A stretch of 29,412 nt of DNA from a virus. The position numbers and the translations under genes were made by a program. Where the stretch lies: the IMG/VR virus record IMGVR_UViG_3300017989_000342, positions 1 to 29,412 of that record, one strand, 5' to 3'. Positions 7,056 to 13,863 of this stretch are shown piece after piece. Under the pieces are notes generated by a model. It was not told the DNA's origin. It did no database searches and saw only the letters and a program-made list of their open reading frames with translations. Each line of letters begins with the position of its first letter. Position 1 is the first letter of the stretch.

Positions 7056-7817
7056 TTATACCTCTAATCCTAACAATGTACTGTAAACATCTTGTGCTTG
7101 ATTATCACGGTTAGTAATTGTTATTCTAATTACTTCAGTGGCATTTGCTTTGCAGATTTTCTTTAGTGGTATTTCAATATTAGGCATCGAAGTTGAGTTA
7201 AATCCTACGAACTTAGATACTGCATTTACTAGTACTTCTACTTTTAACTTACCTGATCCACTAACCCAAACTTGTTCACCTAAGAAAGTTTTCGCTGCGG
7301 TAACTGTATAATCATGATTAACAGATGCATCCTTAGCAACTGCGGAACTTGTATTATAATCGCAAATTTCATCCCCAGCTTGATCGCTAACCATTTCTAC
7401 AGGTACAGGATTGGAAGCATCTACATCAACATCTCCAATTTGAAGATTAACATTTGCATTTAAATTATCATGTGTTGATTGATCTACGGTAAGCGTACCC
7501 CCTGCGTCTGATATTGGTACAGGATTAGCATTATCTACATCAGCGTCACCTACTTGCAAGTTAGCATTAGCATTTAAATTATCGTGTGTACTTTGACTAA
7601 CTACCGAGTTAATACTTCCATCTGCATTAACATCAAGATCGTCTGTACCATCAGTTATTATAATTTTTTCCCCTGAAGGAATACTTGCATTTACGTCAAT
7701 GCTTCCATCTGCATTAACAGCTAGTTTATTCGCTGGTGTTGTTGGATCGGATACATTGATATCAAGATCTCCATCACTCTCAGTTCTTACTGGTAAACTT
7801 GAATCATAATCTGCCAT
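7056..7817 (-). CDS. Repeat-containing virion protein (fibre or decoration type)
   Basis: A 253-residue acidic protein. Residues 1-75 hold imperfect beta repeats (AVNADGSIDVNAS at 33-45 and LDVNADGSINSVV at 61-73). Residues 75-139 hold two near-identical 27-residue units that begin QSTHDNLNAN and end in NPVP. The C-terminal domain (about 150-253) contains DYTVTAAKTFLGEQVWVSGS and LKVEVLVNAVSKFVGF, similar in layout to the VTYTVPTGKILALQHVEASG region of the gene at 7995-8435. A repeat shaft plus a globular beta domain is the design of short fibres or spikes. The exact role is inferred; adhesion or capsid decoration are both possible. Confidence 0.65.
   Translation of the reverse strand: MADYDSSLPVRTESDGDLDINVSDPTTPANKLAVNADGSIDVNASIPSGEKIIITDGTDDLDVNADGSINSVVSQSTHDNLNANANLQVGDADVDNANPVPISDAGGTLTVDQSTHDNLNANVNLQIGDVDVDASNPVPVEMVSDQAGDEICDYNTSSAVAKDASVNHDYTVTAAKTFLGEQVWVSGSGKLKVEVLVNAVSKFVGFNSTSMPNIEIPLKKICKANATEVIRITITNRDNQAQDVYSTLLGLEV
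7401..7595 (-). repeat. Two-copy protein-level repeat in the fibre-like gene
   Basis: Two copies of a roughly 27-residue unit (STHDNLNANxNLQxGDxDVDxxNPVP) occupy residues 75-101 and 113-139, a 38-residue period. The DNA copies are visibly similar (the minus strand repeats the codons for THDNLNAN). Such repeats form extended shafts and are prone to copy-number change. Confidence 0.75.
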
Positions 7818-7819
7818 GA

Positions 7820-7993
7820 CTATTCTCCTTTAATTTGTTCTTGCAATTCTGAAATTCTTTCATCTTGCAGGTTAATATTTTCTTTTAATCGTTCAATTTC
7901 TTCTAATCTTTGAGCTATTTTAAGTTCGAACTCTGCCCTAGCAGCTTGTACTTTCATTAACTCAACTTGTTTTTTCTTCTTTTCAATATTCAT
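7820..7993 (-). CDS. Small coiled-coil protein
   Basis: A 57-residue protein, almost entirely one coiled coil (K/E/L/I heptads from about residue 3 to 55, ending LQEQIKGE). The ATG at 7993 is preferred over one nine bases upstream because the AAAGGA ribosome binding site is 8 bases away from it and only two from the other. It lies between two beta-rich virion genes with two bases after it, so it is translated with them. It could be a fibre chaperone or an oligomerisation factor. No family recognised. Confidence 0.5.
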   Translation of the reverse strand: MNIEKKKKQVELMKVQAARAEFELKIAQRLEEIERLKENINLQDERISELQEQIKGE

Positions 7994-7994
7994 T

Positions 7995-8435
7995 TTATGC
8001 ATCCTTTAAGCTACCTATAATTTTAGCAGCATAATTATTAACTTTTCCAGAAGTATTATTAGCTTTTACTTTAATAATTGATCCTGCACTATATTCAATT
8101 CCTCCAAAAGGAGAAACAAAATCATAAGCTCCATGCGCTGTTCTTCTTTTGCCTATTATAGCTGTATCGACTAAAACAGAATACTCACTAATACTGCAGC
8201 CGCTTGCCTCTACATGTTGTAAGGCTAAAATTTTCCCTGTTGGTACAGTATAAGTAACGATATCAATCGTAGAACCTATAGCAACAGAATTCTGTTCATC
8301 AAATGCATTAATTGCTTGGCCAGCAGTAAAAATAACTGGAATAGGGTTACTAGACAAATTTGCAACATTAACATAAAGGGATGATTTATTATTTTGACTT
8401 TTATCCCATGCCTCTATTGCGTTAATTAAATCCAT
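7995..8435 (-). CDS. Beta-sandwich virion protein
   Basis: A 146-residue protein. A helical N-terminus (MDLINAIEAWDKSQ) is followed by a beta-rich domain: SLYVNVANLSSNPIPVIFTAG, then DIVTYTVPTGKILALQHVEA, SVLVDTAIIGKRR and a closing NNYAAKIIGSL. The TYTVP-TGK-L-L pattern with a following variable strand is common in small phage structural proteins with a jelly-roll-like fold. It resembles the C-terminal domain of the gene at 7056-7817. It follows the terminator at 8446-8472, so its level is probably set by readthrough. The function is not known. Confidence 0.55.
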   Translation of the reverse strand: MDLINAIEAWDKSQNNKSSLYVNVANLSSNPIPVIFTAGQAINAFDEQNSVAIGSTIDIVTYTVPTGKILALQHVEASGCSISEYSVLVDTAIIGKRRTAHGAYDFVSPFGGIEYSAGSIIKVKANNTSGKVNNYAAKIIGSLKDA

Positions 8436-8445
8436 TTTTTACCTT

Positions 8446-8472
8446 GAAAAACAAGGGGGATTTCTCCCCCTT
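8446..8472 (-). terminator. Rho-independent terminator
   Basis: On the minus strand AAGGGGGA (8472-8465), loop GAAA, TCCCCCTT (8460-8453), then GTTTTT. An 8-bp GC-rich stem with a GNRA-type tetraloop and a T tract, ending leftward transcription after the 84-residue gene. The fibre-like genes further left would then be expressed by partial readthrough. Confidence 0.85.
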
Positions 8473-8477
8473 TATGA

Positions 8478-8732
8478 TTACTTTTCGTCTTTTATGACTT
8501 TAACAGGTTTTCCCATAGGCTTTTTTTTCATTTCTTCATCGTAATCTTTTTTAGAAATTAACCAAGCCCTACAACCTTCAGTTTTAAGTTCTTTTACTTC
8601 TTTTTCATTAAGCTCAAATTCTTTAAATGTAAGTCCAACAACATGAGAACCTAATCTAAATTGCTTGGCCGGATGACGTTTTCTAAGTTTCAAAGATACT
8701 TTAACTAGTTTTTCTTTCTTTTCTTCTGCCAT
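8478..8732 (-). CDS. Small basic protein following the capsid gene
   Basis: An 84-residue lysine-rich protein (MAEEKKEKLVKVSLKLRKR...). The middle (HPAKQFRLGSHVVGLTFKEF) looks like two or three beta strands, followed by LNEKEVKELKTEGCRAWL and a basic tail. Its outline resembles the 61-residue gene at 2934-3119, suggesting a small family used twice in this phage, after capsid and before tube. It is bracketed by terminators on both sides, so it forms its own transcriptional step. The function is unknown; similar small proteins occur near head-tail connectors. Confidence 0.55.
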   Translation of the reverse strand: MAEEKKEKLVKVSLKLRKRHPAKQFRLGSHVVGLTFKEFELNEKEVKELKTEGCRAWLISKKDYDEEMKKKPMGKPVKVIKDEK

Positions 8733-8742
8733 TTTATCCTCA

Positions 8743-8770
8743 CAGAAAGGAGGAGGGCCAAGCCCTCCTC
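8743..8770 (-). terminator. Rho-independent terminator after the major capsid gene
   Basis: On the minus strand GAGGAGGGC (8770-8762), loop TTG, GCCCTCCTC (8758-8750), then CTTTCTG. A perfect 9-bp GC-rich stem four bases after the capsid stop codon. The T tract is short and interrupted, so partial termination is likely. Confidence 0.75.
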
Positions 8771-8773
8771 ATA

Positions 8774-9685
8774 TTAGGTATTAGTAACTTTAATCATTTT
8801 TTGCCATAGACCGTAGCCGAATCCTACTCGATAATCGATACCATAAAGATATTTTTTTCTCATGAATCCTGCATCACTGTCACCTTCAAGAGAATTAAAC
8901 TCTGGATTTTGACGGTTTTGCTTAATAATAGGTTTCATACCATCAGAGATATCTGCAATATACCAATCATTAGCATCTGTTAATCTTGAAGAGTAAGTAA
9001 TTTGAGAAATTCTACCTTTCATAGCGTTGTCACTATTATTGATAAGTCTCAAAGTATTTAGCTCAATGAATTGATTCTTCAATTGAACTGGACAAACAAC
9101 TCCAATTTTAACTTCTCCTTCATTCCAAGGCTCACCTGTATCATCTTTGTAAGATAACATAGTTGCCTCAGCAGTATCAATATCAGCTTTAATTTGCGCT
9201 AAAGTTGAGCCTGTACCTGTTTGAAGATTTGATTGAACACCTGATTCCCCTTCTTGGTGAGAAGCGGAGAAAAATGGTTGTCCATCATAACAAAGCTCAG
9301 TTGTTCCATCTACTAGAGCTTCAATGAAAAGTTTTCTAGGATGGATTCTTGCTTTTCTAGCAAGGTCATTAATTCTGATTTGAACATTACCTAATTGATC
9401 ATCTTTAAGAGCGTTTCTATCTACAGATAGTGTTGCTTCAAAATCTTTATTAGGAATTTCGTAATCAAATTCACCTAATGATTTAAGTTTTCTTTCATCA
9501 ACCCATTCAGTTAAAGAAGGGGATTGACCAAGCCATCCATAACTTTCTTTATCTGATGTTGAATTTGTTTCCATGATAAAAGGCATTACATCGGCCGGAT
9601 CTTCAGCATTATTAAATGCTTTCACAAAAGCCGCGTTTAGACCTTTTCTCAGAGTTACTAATTCTTTTCCTGCATATGTACTCAT
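8774..9685 (-). CDS. Major capsid protein, Mu gpT-like
   Basis: A 303-residue protein that forms the icosahedral shell. The sequence follows the Mu gpT family throughout: a start with a helical arm, the segment SYGWLGQSPSLTEWVDER (about 48-65), DFEATLSVDRNALKDDQLG (82-100), the long helix ARKARIHPRKLFIEAL, GQPFFSASHQ (135-144), and a C-terminal ARKARIH-independent beta region ending GFGYGLWQKMIKV. Length fits the family (about 300). It follows the decoration gene at 18 bases and is closed by a terminator, as expected for the most abundant virion protein. Confidence 0.88.
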   Translation of the reverse strand: MSTYAGKELVTLRKGLNAAFVKAFNNAEDPADVMPFIMETNSTSDKESYGWLGQSPSLTEWVDERKLKSLGEFDYEIPNKDFEATLSVDRNALKDDQLGNVQIRINDLARKARIHPRKLFIEALVDGTTELCYDGQPFFSASHQEGESGVQSNLQTGTGSTLAQIKADIDTAEATMLSYKDDTGEPWNEGEVKIGVVCPVQLKNQFIELNTLRLINNSDNAMKGRISQITYSSRLTDANDWYIADISDGMKPIIKQNRQNPEFNSLEGDSDAGFMRKKYLYGIDYRVGFGYGLWQKMIKVTNT

Positions 9686-9703
9686 AATCTAAACTCCTTT
9701 TAA

Positions 9704-10117
9704 TTAAACTGCGTAGTTATCAATTCTAACACGTACTTCGGTACTAGAAATGAATTCTACAATTCTTCCAACTGCTAACTCATTAGTTCCTTGAGTTGTA
9801 GAAATAGTATTATCATCAGATGCATAAGCTATAGAGCCTACATCTGCCTGAGAAAAACCAGTTCCATTCATCAAGAAAGCACCATACTTCTCTGCTCGAC
9901 AAGTTAAATCCCCTGCAGCTCCTGCAGAATTATCAACTTTCTCATAAGCAATACCAGCAAAAGCAGCTCCTGCTTCTGCAGCCATTGGTGCCAAATATCC
10001 TGCAGCATTATGCTTTACTATTGCGCCTTGATAAATAATATCAGAAGCAACAACAGGATGAGCTAATAGCTTGCCTTCTTTTTCTTTTCTATCAACATTT
10101 TCTGTTAATGCAGCCAT
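9704..10117 (-). CDS. Capsid decoration/cement protein (DUF2190-like)
   Basis: A 137-residue protein rich in Ala and Gly with short beta strands: VVASDIIYQGAIVKHNAAGYLAPM (22-45), then AGIAYEKVDNSAG, CRAEKYGAFLMNGTG and a C-terminal GRIVEFISSTEVRVRI. This is the pattern of small capsid-stabilising proteins that sit between the protease/scaffold gene and the major capsid gene in Mu-like and lambda-like heads. It would bind the outside of the expanded capsid. The closest named family by pattern is DUF2190. Position and composition agree; the exact family is not certain. Confidence 0.7.
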   Translation of the reverse strand: MAALTENVDRKEKEGKLLAHPVVASDIIYQGAIVKHNAAGYLAPMAAEAGAAFAGIAYEKVDNSAGAAGDLTCRAEKYGAFLMNGTGFSQADVGSIAYASDDNTISTTQGTNELAVGRIVEFISSTEVRVRIDNYAV

Positions 10118-10129
10118 TTTTACTCCTTA

Positions 10130-11359
10130 TTACTTGTTGTACTCAACGTACTCTTTATCAGTTAAGCCAAGTTGCTCAGCAATTTCCTTTTCTTTAGCAG
10201 AAAGTACAATCTCATCATCCTCAGGTGTCTCATCAGATCCTTTGGCTTTTGTATTCATCTTTTCATTTAAAGAAAGAACTTCAAGCATGTCCTTACCTTC
10301 ATTAAGAGCAACTAGTTGCGCCTTATTAATTTTCCCCTCAGCGAAAAGCTTATCATGAACTTTTTCCTTATCAGATTTTGTAATCTTATCTTCAAGTTCT
10401 TTAACCTTATCACTAAGCTCAACATTCTTGGCCTCTTCAGCATCAAGTTTGCCTTGAACCTCAGAGACTTTGTTATTCAGTTCAACAATTTTCTCATTGT
10501 GAACTGAAAGTTCAATAGTTGTTTCTGTTGTCACTTTTTCAGCTCCTTGTGATTTATTATTAAGTTCGACAATGGCATCCATTTTCAGGAAAGGATAATT
10601 TGTTAATGCGCCTCCTACTAAGGTGGCACCAAATTTTTCCCCTGAGTGTGGATGTTTGTAACTAAATCTAAATTCAGGAGAGAAATATCTGTATTCCTTT
10701 TCGCTTAAAGCAGTAATACCTTTTGTATTCCACATGACTTGAGCATAAAGCGTTTGCTTATCAAAAGATAAGAAAACATCTTTAAACCATCCGAACGCCT
10801 CATTTTTCTTATGATCCTCGTTTATGCTCAAGTCAACGCCTGTAACTTTAGATTTAAAATTACTTTCCATTGACTCCAAATGTTCTTGTGTTATGACTAA
10901 CCTACCGTGGATAGGATGCTCACCTTCTGCTACTCTTGCTATTTCAATTATGTGAGGCAACCCTTCATGTAGATCTATAGTTTTAAATTCAGAAGAAAGA
11001 TTAACTTCTCCTTTATCATTGAATGAGATTTCTTGGCAGCATGGTACTTCTATAAGTTCGCCGATAAATCCTACTACATCCCTTCCAAGAGTTACTTTAG
11101 TTTCTGTAGGAGAAATTTGCTTTTCAGATATCGCTACAGCAATAAATTCATTATCATTTTCTTCAATATTATAATCCCAAAAATATTTAGATTTCAAATA
11201 CTCTCTTGCTTCTTCCTCAGTTTGAAATCTTTCTTTTCCTAGAATTACTTTATGAATAATAGCTCTATCTGAAATATTATTTTCTTCTAGAAATTTTTCA
11301 ATATCAGTATCTATCTCTAATATTTTCTCTTCTCTAATAAAATCTTTTAAAAAATTCAT
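10130..11359 (-). CDS. Prohead protease/scaffold, Mu gpI-like
   Basis: A 409-residue fusion of capsid maturation protease and internal scaffold. Residues about 33-90 form a small N-terminal alpha-beta domain (QTEEEAREYLKSKYF). The gpI-like protease region runs from about 128 to 265: GEHPIHGRLVITQEHLESM, DHKKNEAFGWFKDV, YFSPEFRFSY and GGALTNYPFLKMDAI. From about 275 to 409 comes a coiled-coil scaffold (VSEVQGKLDAEEAKNVELSDKVKELE) with an acidic stretch near 376-384. The scaffold fills the prohead and is then cleaved and released. Its start overlaps the stop of the zinc protein gene (ATGA). Confidence 0.82.
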   Translation of the reverse strand: MNFLKDFIREEKILEIDTDIEKFLEENNISDRAIIHKVILGKERFQTEEEAREYLKSKYFWDYNIEENDNEFIAVAISEKQISPTETKVTLGRDVVGFIGELIEVPCCQEISFNDKGEVNLSSEFKTIDLHEGLPHIIEIARVAEGEHPIHGRLVITQEHLESMESNFKSKVTGVDLSINEDHKKNEAFGWFKDVFLSFDKQTLYAQVMWNTKGITALSEKEYRYFSPEFRFSYKHPHSGEKFGATLVGGALTNYPFLKMDAIVELNNKSQGAEKVTTETTIELSVHNEKIVELNNKVSEVQGKLDAEEAKNVELSDKVKELEDKITKSDKEKVHDKLFAEGKINKAQLVALNEGKDMLEVLSLNEKMNTKAKGSDETPEDDEIVLSAKEKEIAEQLGLTDKEYVEYNK

Positions 11360-11478
11360 ACTATCCCCTTACCTTTACAAATATGACATTCCTTTGTTTC
11401 ACCATTAGGCATTTCTATAACGCCCATCCCATGACATTTCCAACAAGCTTGCTTAAAAATTCTAATTAACTTTTTCAT
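11356..11478 (-). CDS. Tiny CxxCxGxG zinc-hairpin protein
   Basis: A 40-residue protein with two CxxCxGxG motifs, CWKCHGMG (residues 12-19) and CHICKGKG (31-38), joined by a 11-residue loop. This is the zinc hairpin known from DnaJ, with four Cys binding one zinc. Its ATG overlaps the portal stop and its TGA overlaps the protease start (both ATGA), so translation of the three is chained. Mu encodes a small zinc finger, Com, that activates translation, but Com has a different Cys arrangement, so homology is not claimed. A chaperone-like or RNA-binding role in head assembly is possible. The ORF is short but the motif is unmistakable. Confidence 0.75.
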   Translation of the reverse strand: MKKLIRIFKQACWKCHGMGVIEMPNGETKECHICKGKGIV

Positions 11479-13706
11479 AGCGTAATACTCTTCTTAGCTG
11501 TTGCTGATGGAGATAAAGTAGATACCTCCAACCCATCAACTCCTTTTGATGTTTTTAAATTTGCTCTTAAATATGATTTACAATTATGATGTAGAGGCGG
11601 CGAATATCTCAAGCTCTCAGCATCATTTGTATTAAAAGTTGTTCCTGCTAATTCCTTACAAATAGCAGATTTAGGTGCAATGTTTATAAATGTAAAAGAA
11701 TGAATTTCCTCTAAAACATCTGGTTCAAAGAAAAAGGCATCTCTTCCTTCATTTACCATTAATGCTGCTGAGTTATTTCCTTTCACTTCTACTTGATTAG
11801 ATTCAATAAATTTCTCAGCATCATCTTCCATTGACTGCCTAATAACATTTTCATCAGATGATTTAGTCTCAATACCTGAGTAAGAAAAATCAATTCTCTT
11901 TTTAAGTTCTTTTATTGAATCTTCACTAATCAAGTCAGATTGTTTTTGAATCAATACTTGAATATAAGTTGGGAGCTTTGAGGCATCATTTAATTTTATT
12001 TCATTAACAGATTCTCCATATTTTTCTACCATTCTAATCATATCTCTTTCATGATTATTAAGCTCAACATTTCTCATTGAAGGTATTTCTTTCTTGGCCA
12101 TATCTATTGCTTTGAAAGCAGTATCAGTTAATGAACGCTTAAGAGATTTTTTTAAATCATTAACTCCGCTCATTTTAATTTTACTTGTGGCCAATTGTTT
12201 TTTGCTATCAGCTAATTGCTTATATCTATTCATCACATCATTGATATATTTTGCTGAGGAAAATTCTAAGGTAGCTCGAATATCATCTGCTATTCTGCTT
12301 CCTTGCTTAGCAATCAATGTTCTGGGTGTTTTCGGAGTTCCCTTCTCAGATAGTTCAACGTCATCTTGCTCTTCTTGTTTTCCAGAATCGCCTCCATCAG
12401 AATTATCATTAGAAGAACTATTAGAAGACTTCTTATTATCTTCATTTTTAGCTTCCTTGTTTTCAAGCATATCTCCATCAGCTTTTTTAGGTAGATTGTG
12501 CGATCTTCTTACATGATCTTCTAGAGGCTCATCAGCGGTAATAATTCCCTTCTCGACATAACCAGTTACAACCCTCATAAGCTCTTCGCCTGCTTCATCA
12601 GCAATACCAGAATGAATGAGTTTCGGCATAACCTCAACGGAATCGCCAAAATTTAGGCGAACAAGATTAGGAATTAAATTTAGATTAATTGTATCAGCAA
12701 TCTTGTCTGCAATGTATTCTATTCCATCACGGAAAAATTCAACAGATTGTGCGGTAGAAGATCCTACTGCAGCATTCCCTCCAATACCCATTTCAAGCCA
12801 CATCGCAATTATAGCACCTGCTATTTCTTCATTCTCTGCTTTAATCGCTATTTGTACTTTTGCAGGATCAAATGTATTAGCTTGATCTAAATTTAAATTA
12901 TATCCATCAGGTAAAATAATATGTGCTGATTCCGCCTGAGTATATTCAGTCAAAACATCCATAGCATGTTTATATTCATCAGATTCATAATCAATACCAG
13001 GAGGAAGAGTTAAAACAGGTACACCAATAGCGCCTTTCTCGATTCCAATAGCTTGAAGCTGCTTATATAAAAGTTTTCTTTTATAATTTCCGTAAAGCAT
13101 TCTACAGAATGGATAACCTGTATCATTCCCTTTCTTTTCATTGTAAAAAATCAAGAGAGTATCGGCGTCCATGTCTTCATTAACTTCTACATCACCTGAT
13201 TGTGTTTGATGGATTTTCTCTAATATCCCTTCGCGGTTAAATTTCCACTTATCTAGAGTTCTTTGATCACGCCAAGCTATATTAGCTAGACCAGTGTACG
13301 GGCCAAAAGGCTTTTCAACTCTATTTTTATGCACTACTTCAAAAACAGAATGGCCGTGCCAGGGAAATGTTAAAATTTCATCTAGCTTGGCCTTCCATCC
13401 ATCAGGTACATTATTGAACAGGATATGATGAATTAATGCCGCTACTTCTAAATCTTTCTTTTCATCAGATGCTGGTTCAATATCCCATTTAGCAGATTTT
13501 ATAGGGTTGTTGATTGCATGATAAGGTTTTCTGATAGAAGCATCTGATAAGAGCATTTTAGCATAAGTCTCTTGACCTGCTTCTCCGATTAGGTTTTTTA
13601 GATAATCATTTTGGACTGTATCTGCTGTTATTAATGTCCCTGATTTGCCTTTAGGTTTGAAATTAGTTTTAGGAGTTTCTTTTTCCGTAAAATCTTGATC
13701 TGCCAT
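11475..13706 (-). CDS. Portal protein (DUF935, Mu gp29-like) fused to a MuF-like minor head domain
   Basis: A 743-residue protein. The N-terminal two thirds (about 20-400) are a portal: TLITADTVQNDYLKN, NPIKSAKWDIEP, TFPWHGHSVFEVV, IAWRDQRTLDKW and GTGGNAAVG-type loops (LEMGIGGNAAVGSSTAQSVE). An acidic low-complexity linker (about 415-450) follows. The last part (500-743) is helical and ends in the MuF signature: AICKELAGTTFN and PPLHHNCKSYLRANL (703-717). In Mu, portal (gp29) and gpF are separate. I start at the ATG at 13706; the TTG 78 bases upstream overlaps the -35 box of a good promoter and has no ribosome binding site. Confidence 0.85.
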   Translation of the reverse strand: MADQDFTEKETPKTNFKPKGKSGTLITADTVQNDYLKNLIGEAGQETYAKMLLSDASIRKPYHAINNPIKSAKWDIEPASDEKKDLEVAALIHHILFNNVPDGWKAKLDEILTFPWHGHSVFEVVHKNRVEKPFGPYTGLANIAWRDQRTLDKWKFNREGILEKIHQTQSGDVEVNEDMDADTLLIFYNEKKGNDTGYPFCRMLYGNYKRKLLYKQLQAIGIEKGAIGVPVLTLPPGIDYESDEYKHAMDVLTEYTQAESAHIILPDGYNLNLDQANTFDPAKVQIAIKAENEEIAGAIIAMWLEMGIGGNAAVGSSTAQSVEFFRDGIEYIADKIADTINLNLIPNLVRLNFGDSVEVMPKLIHSGIADEAGEELMRVVTGYVEKGIITADEPLEDHVRRSHNLPKKADGDMLENKEAKNEDNKKSSNSSSNDNSDGGDSGKQEEQDDVELSEKGTPKTPRTLIAKQGSRIADDIRATLEFSSAKYINDVMNRYKQLADSKKQLATSKIKMSGVNDLKKSLKRSLTDTAFKAIDMAKKEIPSMRNVELNNHERDMIRMVEKYGESVNEIKLNDASKLPTYIQVLIQKQSDLISEDSIKELKKRIDFSYSGIETKSSDENVIRQSMEDDAEKFIESNQVEVKGNNSAALMVNEGRDAFFFEPDVLEEIHSFTFINIAPKSAICKELAGTTFNTNDAESLRYSPPLHHNCKSYLRANLKTSKGVDGLEVSTLSPSATAKKSITL

Positions 13707-13754
13707 GATGCCTCGATTAAGGGTATTAAATTTATTATTGACTGAAATCATAAA

Positions 13755-13784
13755 ATTGTAAAATGAATTAATTTGTTCTGACAA
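13755..13784 (-). promoter_or_regulatory. Sigma70-type promoter before the portal gene
   Basis: On the minus strand TTGTCA (13784-13779), an 18-base spacer, then TACAAT (13760-13755). Transcription would begin about 42 bases before the portal ATG. It lies in the 157-base gap between terL and portal and would supply head genes independently of the terminase transcript. No other gene or hairpin is visible in the gap. Confidence 0.65.
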
Positions 13785-13863
13785 CCCAAATCAATATTTT
13801 TTTATGACGCGGAGAGTATTAGGCATACGATTTTATTTGATCGCAGAAGCTCATATTTCGATT

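Noticed and set aside
13707-13784. N-terminal extension of the portal from a TTG start
   Set aside because: The TTG is part of the -35 box of a good promoter and the transcript would start after it; the ATG at 13706 has an upstream GAGG and a more usual N-terminus.
13785-13863. Terminator after terL
   Set aside because: Only a weak CGAT/ATCG pairing with a long loop is seen, and the A/T run is not preceded by a GC-rich stem.
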